DNA from: JAENWH01 sp038248745
GTDB taxonomy: Bacteria; Bacillota; Clostridia; Peptostreptococcales; Anaerovoracaceae
NCBI GenBank assembly: GCA_038248745.1
Contig: JBBRXC010000062.1
Span: forward strand, 1 to 9,273
Direction of reading: 5' to 3'
Length of the DNA: 9,273 nucleotides
The notes under the pieces were generated by a model, which did not search any database, had not been told where the DNA came from, and saw nothing but the letters and a program-made list of their open reading frames with translations. A program made the position numbers and the translations under genes. Shown here piece by piece: positions 7,646 to 9,273 of this stretch; the first letter of the stretch is position 1, and every line of letters starts with the position of its first letter.

Positions 7646-8551
7646 ATGGTCTATAAATCCTTTGGTCAACTAGTAGATAAAGTAAGGTCAAAACCTAAAA
7701 TGAGTATTGTTGCTGTGGTTGGCGCAGCGGAAACCCATGTAATAGAGTCTGTCCTTGAAGCAGAAAAAATGGGAATTGTTAAACCTGTTTTGATTGGTGA
7801 TGAAGAAAAAATAAAGGCCATCATCACTAATCTGGGTGGAGATCCTGATCAGTATAAAACAGTTCAGGCAAATTCAAATGAAGAATGTGGGGAAATAGCG
7901 GTTGAACTGATTAACAGCGGTGAGGCCGATTTTATTATGAAAGGTATGGTTGACACGAAAGATGTTTTAAAACCTCTGGTTAACAAGGAAAATGGCCTTC
8001 ATACAGGAAGAATCATGTCTCATGTGGCAATTGATGAAGTGCCAGGGTTTAACAGACTGACAGTCCTTACAGATGGCGGAATGATTCCACATCCAACCCT
8101 TGAAGAAAAAAAGGACATTATCATCAACGCTGTGGAAGTCCTAAGGTCTCTAGGTTATGAAAGACCAAGCGTGGCAGTGCTTTGCGGTGTGGAAAAAGTG
8201 AACCCGAAAATGCCGGAAACATTGGATGCAGAAGCCCTAGTCATCATGAACAAAGATGGTAGGATTAAAAACTGTGATGTGGTGGGCCCAATTTCATATG
8301 ATCTAGCGATGGACCCTGAAATAGCAAAAATTAAACAGTTTGATTGTCCTTATAGTGGAGAGTTTGATATACTGCTGGCCCCTTCTATGGCAACTGGAAA
8401 TATTTTAAATAAATGTTTAACGGTAAGTGCAGGTGGCAAGATGGCAGGAATTATCGTTGGCGCGAAAGTTCCGGTTGTTTTAACCTCACGAGGATCTTCG
8501 GCGGAAGAGAAATTTTTATCTTTAGCGCTAGCATCATTAGTAACAGAATAG
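7646..8551 (+). CDS. ptb: Phosphate butyryltransferase (PTA/PTB family)
   Basis: Converts butyryl-CoA and phosphate to butyryl-phosphate and CoA, the step before butyrate kinase makes ATP. The protein is 301 residues, the same size class as Clostridium acetobutylicum Ptb, and is similar along its length. It opens with a KSF...KVRSKP start like that of Ptb. The middle holds MKGMVDTKDVL (98-108) and GLHTGRIMSHV (117-127). NPKMPETLDA (186-195) and GAKVPVVLTSRGSS (272-285) are family hallmarks near the CoA and phosphate sites. It lacks the extra N-terminal domains of long Pta proteins. Butyrate kinase usually follows ptb in clostridia; here a transporter follows instead, so the partner kinase must be elsewhere. 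Other short- or branched-chain acyl-CoAs are possible substrates, and a phosphate acetyltransferase role cannot be excluded from sequence alone. Confidence 0.88.
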   Translation: MVYKSFGQLVDKVRSKPKMSIVAVVGAAETHVIESVLEAEKMGIVKPVLIGDEEKIKAIITNLGGDPDQYKTVQANSNEECGEIAVELINSGEADFIMKGMVDTKDVLKPLVNKENGLHTGRIMSHVAIDEVPGFNRLTVLTDGGMIPHPTLEEKKDIIINAVEVLRSLGYERPSVAVLCGVEKVNPKMPETLDAEALVIMNKDGRIKNCDVVGPISYDLAMDPEIAKIKQFDCPYSGEFDILLAPSMATGNILNKCLTVSAGGKMAGIIVGAKVPVVLTSRGSSAEEKFLSLALASLVTE

Positions 8552-8554
8552 GAG
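8551..8554 (+). promoter_or_regulatory. Shine-Dalgarno of the MFS transporter overlapping the ptb stop
   Basis: GGAG starts on the last base of the ptb TAG (8549-8551) and lies 5 bases before ATG 8560. This fixes the transporter start and implies co-transcription, probably with coupled translation, with ptb. Confidence 0.7.
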
Positions 8555-8559
8555 TAAAC

Positions 8560-9273
8560 ATGGGAAAAAGAATTATCCCGTTAATCGCGGGAGCTTTTAT
8601 TTATCTATCCATTGGGTTAATCTATGCCTGGTCAATTTTCGTTAAACCATTGGAAGCGGAATTTGGATGGAATAGAACTGAAACATCCCTTACCTTTACC
8701 ATTTCAATGATATTCTTTTGTATTGGTGGAGTCATCAGTGGCATGCTTTTAAAGAAAAAGTCAGGAAGATTTATTATTATGATTTCAGCAGTCCTTTTAG
8801 CTGCTGGATTTTTACTGTCCTCAAGGGTGGAGACCCTGTCAGGGATTTACATTTCTTATGGTGTCTTTTGCGGATTAGGCGTAGGTCTTGCCTATAATGC
8901 CAACATCAGCACTGTCATTAAGTGGTTTCCAGACAAAGTTGGCTTAATATCCGGAATACTGCTCATGTGCTTTGGCGGGGGTGGTTTGATTTTGGGTTCC
9001 GTCGCATCCTCATTGATCGTATCTATGGGTTTTAGAACTACTTTTGTTATACTGGCAGGTCTCTTTGCTGTAATTCTCTTCATTGGAGGAATTTTCATTA
9101 AACCGCCGGGAGAGAACGATATTCTTCCAGCTAAAAAAATCAAAAGCAAGGGCAGCGAGTCCTTTGGAACGGAAGTTAGCACCTTGGATATGCTGAAAAG
9201 AAAATCGTTCTGGTTGTATTTCAGCTGGTCAGCTGTATTAACTGGCGCAGGCCTGGCAGTGATCGGACATGCA
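8560..9273 (+). CDS. MFS transporter of the oxalate/formate antiporter (OFA) family, 3' end cut off by the window
   Basis: A membrane carrier expected to move a small carboxylate, by exchange or proton symport. The reading frame is open for 238 codons to the last base of the window, a little over half of a typical protein of about 400-430 residues. Likely helices are at about 5-27, 42-63, 71-88, 95-118, 127-152, 159-180 and 216 onward, with a charged central loop at 181-214 as in 12-helix MFS carriers. Family marks are IYAWSIFVKPLEAEFGW (21-37) and the glycine-rich GLGVGLAYNANISTVIKWFP (105-124), followed by GLISGILL (128-135), all typical of OFA/OxlT-like proteins. It starts 8 bases after ptb, so the two are almost certainly co-expressed. 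Substrate unknown: oxalate, formate, or a fermentation acid such as butyrate are all possible, and co-expression with ptb makes a monocarboxylate attractive but unproven. Confidence 0.88.
   Translation, partial: MGKRIIPLIAGAFIYLSIGLIYAWSIFVKPLEAEFGWNRTETSLTFTISMIFFCIGGVISGMLLKKKSGRFIIMISAVLLAAGFLLSSRVETLSGIYISYGVFCGLGVGLAYNANISTVIKWFPDKVGLISGILLMCFGGGGLILGSVASSLIVSMGFRTTFVILAGLFAVILFIGGIFIKPPGENDILPAKKIKSKGSESFGTEVSTLDMLKRKSFWLYFSWSAVLTGAGLAVIGHA

Noticed and set aside
8892..9182. 96-codon minus-strand open frame
   Set aside because: It is antisense to the OFA transporter, whose + strand frame is open from 8560 to the window end with clear family motifs and membrane helices.

Overview
The window is about 9.3 kb of low-GC DNA with strong Shine-Dalgarno sites, short gaps and six genes all on the + strand. 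Protein relatedness points to an anaerobic low-GC Gram-positive bacterium of the class Clostridia. The signs are a clostridial-type phosphate butyryltransferase, a long clostridial-style glutamine synthetase and a divergent ATP-type PEP carboxykinase. The taxonomic placement is inference; no marker in the window fixes a genus.

Layout from left to right: (1) a 5'-truncated PEP carboxykinase-like gene (1-1446); (2) a 68-base gap with a GNRA-capped hairpin and two small palindromes; (3) a large UPF0182-family membrane protein (1518-4400); (4) an unusually long type I-like glutamine synthetase (4428-6344); (5) seryl-tRNA synthetase (6354-7631); (6) phosphate butyryltransferase (7646-8551); (7) the first 238 codons of an OFA-family MFS transporter (8560 to the window end).

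Genes 3 to 7 are separated by only 8 to 27 bases. Two of the junctions place the Shine-Dalgarno directly on the stop codon of the preceding gene (glutamine synthetase to serS, and ptb to the transporter). They therefore look like one transcription unit. The 68-base gap after the PEP carboxykinase is the only place in the window where a transcription boundary is likely.

Functionally this is mostly central and nitrogen metabolism: PEP/oxaloacetate interconversion, glutamine synthesis, serine tRNA charging, butyryl-CoA to butyryl-phosphate, and probable carboxylate transport. An uncharacterised membrane protein sits among them. I see no phage, insertion sequence, CRISPR, RNA gene or defence/toxin system, and no clear sign of a previously undescribed system. 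The points most worth a second look are the divergent PEP carboxykinase, the glutamine synthetase with its altered motif and C-terminal extension, the UPF0182 protein, and ptb followed by a transporter instead of buk.
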